Part shown: positions 26,719 to 37,533 of the stretch, piece by piece
How the letters are laid out: the number at the start of each line of letters is the position of its first letter
Numbering within the stretch: the first letter of the stretch is position 1
Source: Acidovorax soli
GTDB lineage: Bacteria > Pseudomonadota > Gammaproteobacteria > Burkholderiales > Burkholderiaceae_C
DNA: 64,000 bases
NCBI RefSeq assembly: GCF_900107605.1
Contig: NZ_FNQJ01000012.1
Coordinates: forward strand, 23,968-87,967
Reading direction: 5' to 3'
Notes under the pieces: model-generated
The model's database searches: none
Told to the model about the DNA's origin: nothing
Seen by the model: only the letters and a program-made list of their open reading frames with translations
Position numbers and translations under genes: made by a program

Positions 26719-27114
26719 TCAGCCCTTTCCATGACCGTCCACCACCTCGGACGCTGTGCGAAAAGCCTCCACCGCGGCCGGCAGGCCGCAGTAGATGCTG
26801 GCATGCAGCAGCACTTCCTGAAGCTCCTGGGCCGTGGCGCCATTGTTGAGCGCACCGCGCACATGGCCCTTGAGCTCGTGCTGCCGGCCCAGTGCCGTGA
26901 GAAATGCCACCGTGATCAGGCTGCGCGTTTTCATTTCCAACCCCGGGCGCTGCCACACATCGCCCCAGGCATTGCGGGTGATGAACTCCTGGATGGGCTG
27001 GGTGAACGCCGTGGCATTGCCAAAGGCCTTGGCCACGAAGTCCTCGCCCATGACCTGCTTGCGCGTGGCCAATCCTTGGTCGAAATCTTTGGTGGATGGG
27101 GGTTGCTGCGTCAT
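26719..27114 (-). CDS. Carboxymuconolactone decarboxylase family protein (PcaC-like)
   Basis: The 131-residue protein fits PcaC in length and motifs: FITRNAWGDVWQRPGLEMKTRSLITVAFLTALGRQHELKGHVRGALNNG, then LQEVLLHASIYCGLPAAVEAF. PcaC removes CO2 from 4-carboxymuconolactone in the protocatechuate branch of the beta-ketoadipate pathway. An AGGAG box precedes the ATG. The nearby CoA transferase could act two steps later in the same route, but the other pca genes are not in the window, so the assignment stays at family level. Confidence 0.85.
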   Translation of the reverse strand: MTQQPPSTKDFDQGLATRKQVMGEDFVAKAFGNATAFTQPIQEFITRNAWGDVWQRPGLEMKTRSLITVAFLTALGRQHELKGHVRGALNNGATAQELQEVLLHASIYCGLPAAVEAFRTASEVVDGHGKG

Positions 27115-27167
27115 GCGGGCACTCCTGTTCGATTGGGAGAGCCATGGTATCCGCCTCCATCATGCGC

Positions 27168-27211
27168 AAAAAGAAACACCCCCTGCGGCATCCATCAGGA
27201 CTCGCAGGGGG
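27168..27211 (-). terminator. Terminator after katG
   Basis: A 9-bp perfect stem CCCCCTGCG (27179-27187) and CGCAGGGGG (27203-27211) is followed on the minus strand by TGTTTCTTTTT. It lies 25 bp past the katG stop. Confidence 0.8.
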
Positions 27212-27235
27212 CGTGGACCATTCGCTCAGGCCTTG

Positions 27236-29419
<2,184 letters not shown>

Positions 29420-29559
29420 TTATGGCGAGTTGCAAGCCAAATGATAGGCAGTGACCTCCGAATCAAAAAGTCAATTAATACAAATTTACCGATAGTTTTT
29501 ATTAACCCACTCCCTAAGAAGATAGCCAGAAAGAGCGCGGCAGTACGCCCGTGATTGCA

Positions 29560-30492
29560 CTATTTTCGATAGCCGCCTGCGGCCTTATCCGTTTGCAGGC
29601 CCGGTGTGCCCAGGTCCGCTTGCAGGATATGGCCGTGGGTCGAGTCGGTGACGTACACCACCCTGCGCCCTTCTCCGCCGAAAGCCAGATTGGTGGTGGA
29701 GGCCCCGGCGGGTCCGCGCAACACGCATTCCGGCTCGGCCCGGTGGTTCAACACCCACACATAGCCCAGGCCCGGGTTGGCCACCAGCAGGCGCCCTGCC
29801 CCATCCACCGCCAACCCATCGGGGCCACTGGGGCCGTAGGAGGTGAAGAACTGGCCCACCTTGGCCACGCTGCCGTCGGGCAGCAGCGGCACGCGCCACA
29901 CGCAGTTGCCGCGCGTCACGGCCAGGTAGAGCACGCGGCCGTCGGGCGACAGGGCCACGCCGTTGGGGCTGGGCACATTGGCCAGCAGCAGGTCCAGCTG
30001 GCCGCTGGGGCGCAGGCGGTACAGGCGGCCGCTCGGATCGTGCAAGCCGCTCTGGCCCTGGTCGGTGAAGTAGAGGTTGCCTTCGGCGTCGAAGATCAGG
30101 TCGTTCACGCCCTTGAAGCGCTCGCTGTTGCGGCGCAGCAGGTAGGGCGCGACCTGGCCCGTGGCCACGTCGAGCTGCATCAGGCCGTTCTTGTAGTCGG
30201 TGATGAGCAGCGTGCCGGGCTTCAGGAACTTCATGCCGTTGGGCTCGCCGTCGTACTCAGCCACCAGCGCCCATTCGCCTTGCGGGTTGATGCAGAAGAT
30301 GCGCCCCCAGGGAATGTCGCTCACATACAGGTGGCCCGTGTCGTCGAACACCGGGCCTTCGAGGAAGGAATCGGTGATGGCGCCGCCCCGGTTGGCGTCA
30401 GCCCAGTCGCTGCGCTCGCGGCGACGAAAGTGCTCGGGCATCGTGGTGAACACATCGAGTTCACGAACCTGGGGGGCTTGCAGCAGAAACAT
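29560..30492 (-). CDS. SMP-30/gluconolactonase/LRE-family protein
   Basis: The 310-residue protein fits a six-bladed propeller of the SMP-30 family: FLEGPVFDDTGHLYVSDIPWGRIFCI, KGVNDLIFDAEGNLYFTDQG, SPNGVALSPDGRVLYLAVT and GPDGLAVDGAGRLLVANPG hold the usual metal and active-site Glu, Asn and Asp. These enzymes hydrolyse lactones. It lies 17 bp after an amidohydrolase gene and ends the catabolic cluster, so it probably opens a lactone intermediate of the same pathway. Confidence 0.88.
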   Translation of the reverse strand: MFLLQAPQVRELDVFTTMPEHFRRRERSDWADANRGGAITDSFLEGPVFDDTGHLYVSDIPWGRIFCINPQGEWALVAEYDGEPNGMKFLKPGTLLITDYKNGLMQLDVATGQVAPYLLRRNSERFKGVNDLIFDAEGNLYFTDQGQSGLHDPSGRLYRLRPSGQLDLLLANVPSPNGVALSPDGRVLYLAVTRGNCVWRVPLLPDGSVAKVGQFFTSYGPSGPDGLAVDGAGRLLVANPGLGYVWVLNHRAEPECVLRGPAGASTTNLAFGGEGRRVVYVTDSTHGHILQADLGTPGLQTDKAAGGYRK

Positions 30493-30509
30493 GGTGGGGT
30501 CTTTCGTGT

Positions 30510-31412
30510 TCAAGGAAGGGCATCGAAACCATACAGCCGCGCCGGGTTGTCGACCAGGATGCCATCCATGGCCGCGTCGCTGCCGGCCCAGACCTGCAGC
30601 AGGTCCACCAGATCGGCATCGTTCACGGTGCCGGGCGTCTCGGTGGTGTGCGGCCAGTCGCTGCCCCACACCAGGCGGTCGGGCGCAGCTTGCACCAAGG
30701 CCTGGCCCAGCGGCAGCGTGTCGGCATAGCTCGGGCCATGCACGGTCGAGCGCATGTAGGCGCCCGAGAGCTTGACCCAGGTGTTGCCCCCATCAAGCAA
30801 GCCGCGCACCACGCCATAGGCCTCCGCGGCCGGTCCTTGGGCCGGGTCGATGCGGCCCAGGTGGTCGATGACCAGGGGCACAGGCAAGGTGTGCAGCTGC
30901 GGCGCGAGCGCGATGAGTTGCTCCGGGTGCGCAAAGATCTGGATGTGCCAGCCCGCGCAGGCCGGGTGCTCCGCCACCTTGCGGGCCAGCGTGGCCAGCA
31001 TGGCGGGCGTGGTGGTGCCCCACGATTGGGGCGAGACAAAGTTGACCCGCAGCCCGCGCACGCGGCGCGCAGCCAGGCGGGCCAGCTCGTCGGCGCTCAC
31101 GTCCTCGCCCACCACGGCCACGCCGCGCGCAGCATCGCCCAGTGGGTCCAGCGCATCGAGCGTGCAGGCATTGTCGGTGCCGTAGGTCGATGGCGTGACC
31201 AACACCGTGCGTGTGGTGCCCAGGCGTGCCTGCAGCTGCCGGTATGCCGCCACGGGCGCCACCGGCGGTGTGCGCGGCCAGTGGGCCGACGGCGCAAAGC
31301 GCGGGTCGAAGATGTGCATGTGGCTGTCGCACGCGCCGGGTGGCAACTGGCGCTGCGGGCGGTTCACCCCCACAGAGTGCGGGACGGGCGTGGTCAGCGC
31401 AGGCAATGCCAT
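30510..31412 (-). CDS. Amidohydrolase family 2 protein (LigI-like)
   Basis: The 300-residue protein has the metal-ligand motif CDSHMHIFDPRFAP near the N-terminus and the active-site segments HIQIFAHPEQLIA, VIDHLGRID and VWGSDWPHT. This set is typical of the group that includes 2-pyrone-4,6-dicarboxylate lactonase LigI. The start at MALPALTTPVPHS is only four bases past the stop of the upstream Bug-type protein gene. Context (RraA aldolase, binding proteins) fits breakdown of an aromatic-derived di- or tricarboxylate. Confidence 0.85.
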   Translation of the reverse strand: MALPALTTPVPHSVGVNRPQRQLPPGACDSHMHIFDPRFAPSAHWPRTPPVAPVAAYRQLQARLGTTRTVLVTPSTYGTDNACTLDALDPLGDAARGVAVVGEDVSADELARLAARRVRGLRVNFVSPQSWGTTTPAMLATLARKVAEHPACAGWHIQIFAHPEQLIALAPQLHTLPVPLVIDHLGRIDPAQGPAAEAYGVVRGLLDGGNTWVKLSGAYMRSTVHGPSYADTLPLGQALVQAAPDRLVWGSDWPHTTETPGTVNDADLVDLLQVWAGSDAAMDGILVDNPARLYGFDALP

Positions 31413-31416
31413 CGGC

Positions 31417-32373
31417 TCAATCCAGTTTGATATTGCCCTTGCGCACCACATCGCCCCACTTCGCGTCTTCCTTCTTCAGGAAGGCGGCAAAGTCTGCGGG
31501 CGTGGAGCCTACGGGCTGTGCGCCGAGGTCGGCCAAGCGCTGCTTCACTTCGTCTTCCTTCAGCACGTCTTGCAGGGCTTGCTGCAGCTTGGTGGCGATG
31601 GGGGCTGGCACGCCTGCGGGCAGGAACACGCCGTTCCACTCATAAGCCTCGTAACCGGGGATGGCGGCCTCGGCCACCGTGGGCACATCGGGCAGGCGCT
31701 TGGAGCGCTCGGGCGCCGACACGGCCAATGCGCGCAGCTTGCCGCCCGACACATGCGGGTAGGTGGCGGCCACGGTGCCGAACATGAAGTCCACCTGGCC
31801 GGCGATCACATCGGTGATGGCGGGTCCGCCGCTCTTGTAGGGCACATGCACCATGTCCAGGCCCAGCTTCTGGGCCATCAGTTCCGCTGCCAGGCGCTGC
31901 ACCGTGCCGCTGCCGCCCGAGGCAAAGTTGATCTTGCCCGGCTGGGCCTTGGCCTTGGCGATCAGCTCGCCCACGTTCTTGTAGGGCGCATCGCTTTTGA
32001 CGATCAGCACATTGGGCGCCAGCAGCACCAGCGACAACGGCTGCAGCGCGTTGGCGGCATACGGCATCTTGGGGAACAGGTGCGGGTTGATGGAGTACGG
32101 CGTGGCGTCGTACAGCATGGTGTAGCCGTCGGCCGGTGCCTTGGCCACGTAGCTGGCGCCAATGGTGCCGCTGGCACCGGCCTTGTTGTCCACGATCACG
32201 CTGCCGCCCAGCTTGGCGCCCAGGCGGGTGGCGACCACGCGGGCCACGGCATCGGCCGCGCCGCCGGGGGCGTAAGGCACGACGATGGTGATGGGCCGCT
32301 CGGGGAAAGCGGCATGGGCCACGCCAGCAGCCAGGGCACAGGCAGCGATCAGGGGTTTGAGGAAGCGGAACAT
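31417..32373 (-). CDS. Bug/TctC-family periplasmic solute-binding protein 1
   Basis: The ~318-residue protein starts MFRFLKPLIAACALAAGVAHA, a signal peptide cut after AHA. The mature part has Bug-family marks: ITIVVPYAPGGAADAVARVVA, VDNKAGASGTIGA, KAPADGYTM and HVPYKSGGPAITDVIAGQVDFMF. Bug proteins bind carboxylates or similar small acids, usually for tripartite tricarboxylate transporters; no tctA/tctB is in the window. A GGAGA box precedes the ATG. Confidence 0.92.
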   Translation of the reverse strand: MFRFLKPLIAACALAAGVAHAAFPERPITIVVPYAPGGAADAVARVVATRLGAKLGGSVIVDNKAGASGTIGASYVAKAPADGYTMLYDATPYSINPHLFPKMPYAANALQPLSLVLLAPNVLIVKSDAPYKNVGELIAKAKAQPGKINFASGGSGTVQRLAAELMAQKLGLDMVHVPYKSGGPAITDVIAGQVDFMFGTVAATYPHVSGGKLRALAVSAPERSKRLPDVPTVAEAAIPGYEAYEWNGVFLPAGVPAPIATKLQQALQDVLKEDEVKQRLADLGAQPVGSTPADFAAFLKKEDAKWGDVVRKGNIKLD

Positions 32374-32418
32374 GGGTTCTCCAATCAATACAGGGTTCTA
32401 CAACAGCGACAGGGCCGC

Positions 32419-33417
32419 TCAATCTGCTTTCAGATCCAGTGCCTTGGCAATCTGGCTGTGGGTGGCCACCTCCCGCGCCACGCGGGCGGCAAAGGGGGCG
32501 CCGCACTGCGATTCGGGTGTCATGCCCAGGCCGCTGAGTTTTTCAGCGGCCGCAGCGCTCTTGGCAAATTCGGCGGCGGCCTGCTCCAGCGCCTGGGCAA
32601 CGGGCTCGGGCAGGCCCGCAGGGGCCAGCACGCCGTACCACACGTCGGCGGCGTAGTTGCCACCGCCGGCCTCGGCAAAGGTGGGCAGGTCGGGCACCAG
32701 GGCCGAGCGCTGGGGCGCGCCCACGGCCAGCGCGCGCAGCTTGCCGCTCTTGATCTGCGGCAGCACCGAACCCAGGGTGGCGAAAGAGCTGTCGAGCTGA
32801 CCGCCCATCAGGTCCGTCACCACGGGTGCCGCGCCCTTGTAGGGCACATGGTTGAGCTGCAGGCCCTGGGCGCGGGCAAACACCTCGGTGGCGAAGTGGC
32901 CCGAGCTGCCCACTCCGGCCGTGCCGGCGGTCACGCGGCCGGGCTCGGCGCGGGCCTTGGCCAGGTAGTCGGCCAGGGTCTTCACGGGCAGGCCGGGGGC
33001 CACCACCAGCACCGTGGGGCTGCTGGCCACGGTGCACAGGGGGCGGAAGGACTTCACTGCATCGAACTTGACCCGATTCTGGTACAGCCCCGGAATCATG
33101 GTGTGGTTGGTGGCGCCAAACAGCAGCGTGTAGCCATCGGCCGGGGCACTGGCCACGGCCTGCGCGGCAATGATGGTGCCCGCGCCGGGCTTGTTGTCGA
33201 TGATGAAGGGCTGGCCCAGCGCCTTGCTGGCGTGGTCGGCAAACGCACGCGCCACCACATCGGTGGGGCCGCCTGCGGCAAAGCCCACCACCAGCTTCAC
33301 GGGCTTGGTCGGGTAGGCTGCTGCGCCCGTTTGCGCATGGGCCGCGCCAGACGCTACCAAAGTAATAGCTATCAGTGCTTGATAGACGGTCGCCATAGGC
33401 ATTTTTTGCTTCAACAT
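32419..33417 (-). CDS. Bug/TctC-family periplasmic solute-binding protein 2
   Basis: The ~332-residue protein starts MLKQKMPMATVYQALIAITL with a signal peptide ending AAHAQ. The mature part has VKLVVGFAAGGPTDVVARAFA, IIDNKPGAGTIIAA, SAPADGYTLLFG and HVPYKGAAPVVTDLMGGQ. The hydrophobic core of the signal peptide is encoded by DNA resembling the dispersed repeat (minus strand ATCAAGCACTGATAGCTATT). It lies between two other Bug genes on the same strand, with 45 bp to the next. Confidence 0.92.
   Translation of the reverse strand: MLKQKMPMATVYQALIAITLVASGAAHAQTGAAAYPTKPVKLVVGFAAGGPTDVVARAFADHASKALGQPFIIDNKPGAGTIIAAQAVASAPADGYTLLFGATNHTMIPGLYQNRVKFDAVKSFRPLCTVASSPTVLVVAPGLPVKTLADYLAKARAEPGRVTAGTAGVGSSGHFATEVFARAQGLQLNHVPYKGAAPVVTDLMGGQLDSSFATLGSVLPQIKSGKLRALAVGAPQRSALVPDLPTFAEAGGGNYAADVWYGVLAPAGLPEPVAQALEQAAAEFAKSAAAAEKLSGLGMTPESQCGAPFAARVAREVATHSQIAKALDLKAD
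33358..33398 (-). repeat. AGCGCTT-type repeat half inside a signal-peptide coding region
   Basis: Minus-strand TATCAAGCACTGATAGCTAT resembles one arm of the repeat family (CAAGCGCTGATAGCTAT-like). It encodes about residues 7-20 of Bug protein 2. Confidence 0.45.
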
Positions 33418-33430
33418 GGTGAAGACTCCT

Positions 33431-34441
33431 TCAATCAATGCGGATGCCGCTGGTGCGAATGACCTCGGCCCACTTCGTGGTTTCGGTTTTCAGGAAGGCG
33501 CTGAACTCCTGCGCGCTGGAGCCCACGCCCTGCACGCCCAGCTCGGCAAAGCGCTTCTTCATCTCGGGGCTGGCCACGATGGCACGGGTTTCGGCCTCCA
33601 GCCGCTCCAGCACGGGGCGCGGCGTGCCCGCGGGGGCGAACAGGCCATTCCACTCGCTGACCTGGAAGCCGGGCACGCCGGACTCGGCCACGGTGGGCAC
33701 GGCCTCCCAGCCCTCGGCGCGGCGGGGCGAGGTGATGGCCAGCGCACGCAGCTTGCCGCTTTTGACGAATGGGCCGCTAGCCGTGGTGGCGCTGAACATC
33801 ACGTCCACCTGTCCACCGATCAGGTCGGTGAGCGCGGGCGCGCCGCCCCGGTAGGGGATGTGGGTGATGGCCACTTTTTGCCCCTGCTTGAACAGCTCGC
33901 CCGCCAGGTGCTGGGCGCCACCGTTGCCGGCCGATGCATAGGTCAGGTTACCGGGGCGAGCCTTGGCGGCCTTGGCCACATCGGCCACCGACTGGAAGGG
34001 CGACATGGCCGGCACCACCATCAGCAGCGGCACTTGCAGCACGAGCGAGATGGGTGCGAAGTCCTTGCTGGCTTCGAACGGCAGCTTGGGGAACAGACTA
34101 GGGTTGACGGTGAAGGCCGTGGCATCGAGCAGCAGCGTGTAGCCATCGGCGGGTGCCTTGGCCACGGCCGCCGCGCCAATGGTGCCGCTGCCGCCGGGGC
34201 GGTTGTCCACCACCACCTGCTGGCCCAGGCGTTGGCCCAGTTGTGTGGCCAGCAGGCGTGCGGTGTTGTCGGCATTGCCGCCGGCCGGGTACGGCACCAC
34301 CAGCTTGAGGGGCTTGTCGGGCCAGGTCGCCTGCGCCAGTGCGGGCAGTGCAGCCGTGGCACCGATTGCTACGAAACCAATCGCTGCCAGCGCATTACGG
34401 ATAAGCGCTACAGGCCGTTCAGGCTTGAAACTTTTGTTCAT
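33431..34441 (-). CDS. Bug/TctC-family periplasmic solute-binding protein 3
   Basis: The 336-residue protein starts MNKSFKPERPVALIRNALAA; its signal peptide ends ALPALAQ. The mature part has LKLVVPYPAGGNADNTARLLA, VVDNRPGGSGTIGA, KAPADGYTLLLD and HIPYRGGAPALTDLIGGQVDVMF. The signal-peptide core is encoded by a repeat-like segment (minus strand TAGCGCTTATCCGTAATGCG). A GGAGA box precedes the ATG. It is the first of three consecutive Bug genes. Confidence 0.92.
   Translation of the reverse strand: MNKSFKPERPVALIRNALAAIGFVAIGATAALPALAQATWPDKPLKLVVPYPAGGNADNTARLLATQLGQRLGQQVVVDNRPGGSGTIGAAAVAKAPADGYTLLLDATAFTVNPSLFPKLPFEASKDFAPISLVLQVPLLMVVPAMSPFQSVADVAKAAKARPGNLTYASAGNGGAQHLAGELFKQGQKVAITHIPYRGGAPALTDLIGGQVDVMFSATTASGPFVKSGKLRALAITSPRRAEGWEAVPTVAESGVPGFQVSEWNGLFAPAGTPRPVLERLEAETRAIVASPEMKKRFAELGVQGVGSSAQEFSAFLKTETTKWAEVIRTSGIRID
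34366..34414 (-). repeat. AGCGCTT-type repeat inside a signal-peptide coding region
   Basis: Minus-strand AGCGCTTATCCGTAATGCGCT is a near-palindrome with the same core as the intergenic copies. In frame, it encodes ALIRNALAAIGF of Bug protein 3. Confidence 0.6.
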
Positions 34442-34494
34442 GGGAAATGTCTCCTGTCATGGACTGCGCAGACCGCAGCCGCTGGTTTTGGCGC

Positions 34495-34516
34495 GGGCCG
34501 GTGCTGACACCGGCCC
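34495..34516. terminator. Hairpin between 2-hydroxyacid dehydrogenase and Bug 3 genes
   Basis: A perfect 9-bp stem GGGCCGGTG-ctga-CACCGGCCC lies in a 150-bp intergenic gap. No T-tract follows on either strand, so it may be a processing or weak termination site. Confidence 0.4.
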
Positions 34517-34591
34517 CGTCCAGTCGGGCACACAACGCTGGCGTACCCTGCCCTGCTTCACTTCATTCACACGGTAGGGTTCAGCCCCAAC

Positions 34592-35533
34592 TCAAGCCGT
34601 TTCAATGGCAGTCGCCGGCACACGGTCCAGCACGGCCAGCAGGTTCTGGGCAGCACCCACACCCATGTTCACGTAGGCGTCACTTGTCACGCCGCCGATA
34701 TGGGGGCTGAGGATGATGTTTTTCTCGCCCTGGAAGGGGTGGCCGGCCGTCATGGGCTCCACCGCAAAGCTGTCCAGCCCGGCGGCCATGACCTGGCCCG
34801 AGCGCACGGCGGCCAGCAGCGCGGCCTCGTCGATCAGGCCCCCACGTGCGGTGTTCACCACGATCACGCCGCGCCTGCATTGCGCCAGCGTGATGGCGTT
34901 CAGCAGGTTGCGGTTGTCGTCGGTCAGCGGGCAGTGCAAAGACACCGCATCCGATTCGCGCCAGATCGTTTCCAGGTCCACCGCCTGTACATAGGCGGGC
35001 AGGTTTTTGGCAAATGGGTCGAAGCCGATCACGCGCATGCCCAGGGCGTCGGCCATCTTGGCAAAGCGCAGGCCAATGGCGCCCAGGCCCACCAGGCCCA
35101 CGGTGCGGCCACCCAGTTCCAGGCTCTTGTGCGTGGCCTTGTCCCAGTGGCCGGCGTGCATGCGCGCATCCAATACCACCACGGATTTGGCGCAGGCCAG
35201 CAGCAGGGCCAGGGCCTGCTCGGCCACGGCAGTGGCGTTGGCGCCCACGGCGGCCACCACCTCGATGCCACGGGCTTTCGCGGCCACCTTGTCGATGGTG
35301 TCGGTGCCGCTGCCGTGCTTGGAGATGACCTTGAGCGCGGGCGCCGCATCCATCACCGCAGCGCCCACCTTGCCGTAGCGCACGATGATGGCCACCGGGT
35401 TGTGGCGCTGGCACAGGGCCACCATGTCGTCTTCGGTGGGCGTCTTGCCCGCGTAGACGACTTCGTAGCCCGTGAGCAGGTCGAGGGCTTGTTGCGCCAG
35501 ATCGGCGCCGGTCACGATGATGGTTTGGCTCAC
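34592..35533 (-). CDS. D-2-hydroxyacid dehydrogenase
   Basis: The 313-residue protein has the NAD-binding motif VGLVGLGAIGLRFAKMADALG and the catalytic Arg, Glu and His in VNTARGGLIDEAAL, AAGLDSFAVEPMT and ILSPHIGG. It reduces 2-oxoacids or oxidises D-2-hydroxyacids with NAD(P). The GTG start overlaps the stop of the upstream RraA-type gene (GTGA). Coupling to an oxaloacetate/pyruvate-forming aldolase suggests an oxoacid from that reaction, or a close analogue, as substrate. Confidence 0.88.
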   Translation of the reverse strand: MSQTIIVTGADLAQQALDLLTGYEVVYAGKTPTEDDMVALCQRHNPVAIIVRYGKVGAAVMDAAPALKVISKHGSGTDTIDKVAAKARGIEVVAAVGANATAVAEQALALLLACAKSVVVLDARMHAGHWDKATHKSLELGGRTVGLVGLGAIGLRFAKMADALGMRVIGFDPFAKNLPAYVQAVDLETIWRESDAVSLHCPLTDDNRNLLNAITLAQCRRGVIVVNTARGGLIDEAALLAAVRSGQVMAAGLDSFAVEPMTAGHPFQGEKNIILSPHIGGVTSDAYVNMGVGAAQNLLAVLDRVPATAIETA

Positions 35534-36216
35534 AGCGATTCCCCTTCCTTCAACACGCCCGCAGCGCGCAAGGCGGCGGGCAGCCACTTCGATGCGGTGT
35601 CGCCACGGGCAATGGCTTCGATGCGGGCGGCTTCGTCGGCCACCTTCTTGTCGGCCAGGGCCAGCATGGCGGGGGCTTTTTCGCGCTCGATGACGACCAC
35701 GCCATCGGCGTCACCCACCACCAGGTCGCCGGGGTTCACCACCGCACCACCGGCGCTGATGGGATGGTTGATGCGGCCGGGCACGAACTTGGTGGGCCCT
35801 GCGGGGTTGAAGCCAGCGCTGAACACGGGGAAGTCCAGCTCCAGGATCTCCAGCTTGTCGCGGATGGCGGCGTCCACGATCACGCCGGCCAGGCCGCGCT
35901 TCTTGCAGGCGCTGAGCATCAGCGTGCCCATCAGCGCCGCCGTCTGGTCGCCCTTGCCGTCGATCACCAGCACGTCGCCCGGCTGGGCCAGGGCGATGGC
36001 GGCGTGGATCATGAGGTTGTCACCAGGGCGCACTTCCACGGTGAAGGCGGGCCCGGCCACTTTCATGGCCTGGTGCACGGGCGCCACGCGGCCATGCATC
36101 GTGCCGCGGCGGCCGGCCACATCGGCCAGGATGGCGGCCTGGTAGGTAGCGGCTTGTTGCACCACGTCGGCGCTCACGCGGTCGATGGCGCGGATGATTT
36201 CAGGGAGTTGGCTCAT
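35530..36216 (-). CDS. RraA-family aldolase/oxaloacetate decarboxylase (CHA aldolase-like)
   Basis: The 228-residue protein has the class II aldolase RraA-like pattern: MIHAAIALAQPGDVLVIDGKGD, GVIVDAAIRDKLEILELDFPVFSAG and GRINHPISAGGAVVNPGDLVVGDADGVVVI. This is the LigK/ProA type, which cleaves 4-carboxy-4-hydroxy-2-oxoadipate or 4-hydroxy-4-methyl-2-oxoglutarate to pyruvate and another oxoacid, with metal. It overlaps the dehydrogenase gene by four bases. A role in the last step of a meta-cleavage pathway is inferred from family and neighbours. Confidence 0.88.
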   Translation of the reverse strand: MSQLPEIIRAIDRVSADVVQQAATYQAAILADVAGRRGTMHGRVAPVHQAMKVAGPAFTVEVRPGDNLMIHAAIALAQPGDVLVIDGKGDQTAALMGTLMLSACKKRGLAGVIVDAAIRDKLEILELDFPVFSAGFNPAGPTKFVPGRINHPISAGGAVVNPGDLVVGDADGVVVIEREKAPAMLALADKKVADEAARIEAIARGDTASKWLPAALRAAGVLKEGESL

Positions 36217-36393
36217 GGTGAATCTTTGTGAAGAACGGTGGTAACAGTGAAATCAGCACTGCGCAGCAGGCTTGGCCTTGCCTGCAAAGCGCCCATGCCG
36301 CGGCGCCACCACCCAACGATGGGCGGCTGTCGGCGAGATGCATGGAAAAAAAGGACTGGGGCATGCGCAGTGCGCTCTGCCCCAGCGAGCGCG

Positions 36394-37401
36394 TCAGTCC
36401 AGGCTGGCGCCCGAGTCCTTGACGATCCTGGCCCAGCGCGGCACCTCGGCGCGCAACAGCTGGCCGAACTGCTCGGCCGAGCCGCCCAGCACGTCACCGC
36501 CCTCGGAGCGCAGCTTGTCAGCCACCTCGGGCTGCTGCAGGGCCGCGTTGATGGCCTTGTTGAGCTGCGCCACGATGGGCGCAGGCGTACCAGCGGGCGC
36601 CAGGATGCCAAACCAGGTCACGGCCTCGAAGCCCTTGTAGCCCGACTCGGCGAGCGTGGGCACATCGGGCAACTGGGATGAGCGCTTGGCCGAGGTGATG
36701 GCCAGCACCTTGAGCTTGCCGTTGCGCACCTGGCCCAGCAGCGTGGGCACGGACGACATGTACAGGTCGATCTGCCCGCCCACCAGGTCCGTCATGGCCT
36801 GGGCCGCGCCCTTGTAGGGGATGTGGCGCAACTGGATGCCCGCGGCATTCTCGGCCAGTTCGCCCGCCAGGTGGGCCACGGTGCCGTTGCCCGAGTAGCC
36901 CAGCGTCAGCGCATCGGGCTTGCCTTTGGAGGCCGCCACCACATCGGCGAAGGTCTTGAAAGGCGAGTTGGCCGGTGCGGCCATCACGATGGGCGAAGAA
37001 GACACCAGGGCCACGGGCACCAGGTCCTTGAGCGGGTCGTAGGGCAGCTTGGGGTACAGCGTGGGGTTGATGGCCAGGTTACTGGTCTGGCCCATGACCA
37101 GGGTGTAGCCGTCGGCCGGCGACTTGGCTGCAGCGTCCACACCCAGGTTGCCACCCGCACCGGGCCGGTTGTCCACGATCACATTCCACTTGTTCTGGTC
37201 GGCGAGCTTTTGCGCCACGGTGCGCGCAATCATGTCGGTACCGCCACCGGGCGGGAATGGCACGATCAGGCGGATGGGCTTGGCTGGATAGGCAGCCTGT
37301 GCCAGGGCGGCGCCGGTGGGTATGGCAGCAGAGGCAAGGCCCAGGAGGGCAGCGCAAAGCTGTGCACTGAAGGAACGCGAAAGCGATGAAAGCACTGGCA
37401 T
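36394..37401 (-). CDS. Bug/TctC-family periplasmic solute-binding protein 4
   Basis: The ~335-residue protein starts MPVLSSLSRSFSAQLCAALL with a signal peptide ending GAALAQA. The mature part has IRLIVPFPPGGGTDMIARTVA, VDNRPGAGGNLGVD, KSPADGYTLVMG and HIPYKGAAQAMTDLVGGQ. A GGAGA box precedes the ATG. It is the gene nearest to the divergent IclR regulator, and so the likely first gene of the regulated unit. Confidence 0.92.
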   Translation of the reverse strand: MPVLSSLSRSFSAQLCAALLGLASAAIPTGAALAQAAYPAKPIRLIVPFPPGGGTDMIARTVAQKLADQNKWNVIVDNRPGAGGNLGVDAAAKSPADGYTLVMGQTSNLAINPTLYPKLPYDPLKDLVPVALVSSSPIVMAAPANSPFKTFADVVAASKGKPDALTLGYSGNGTVAHLAGELAENAAGIQLRHIPYKGAAQAMTDLVGGQIDLYMSSVPTLLGQVRNGKLKVLAITSAKRSSQLPDVPTLAESGYKGFEAVTWFGILAPAGTPAPIVAQLNKAINAALQQPEVADKLRSEGGDVLGGSAEQFGQLLRAEVPRWARIVKDSGASLD

Positions 37402-37468
37402 GGATTTGTCTCCGTTATGGTGGTTCGTCACGCCGTTGTGCAAGAGTTCTTCAAGCCCAGCGCCGTGG

Positions 37469-37524
37469 GTGCAACTTTACGCAGACGTTTCAACCCATAC
37501 AATGCAGTTGCACACAATGAAACG
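37469..37524. promoter_or_regulatory. Candidate IclR-type operator (two interleaved inverted repeats)
   Basis: GTGCAAC (37469-37475) pairs with GTTGCAC (37507-37513), and CGTTTCA (37486-37492) pairs with TGAAACG (37518-37524). Both pairs lie in the divergent region between Bug gene 4 and the iclR-type gene, the usual place for such operators. TTTCA/TGAAA half-sites resemble known IclR-family sites. Confidence 0.5.
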
Positions 37525-37533
37525 AATTCCGCC

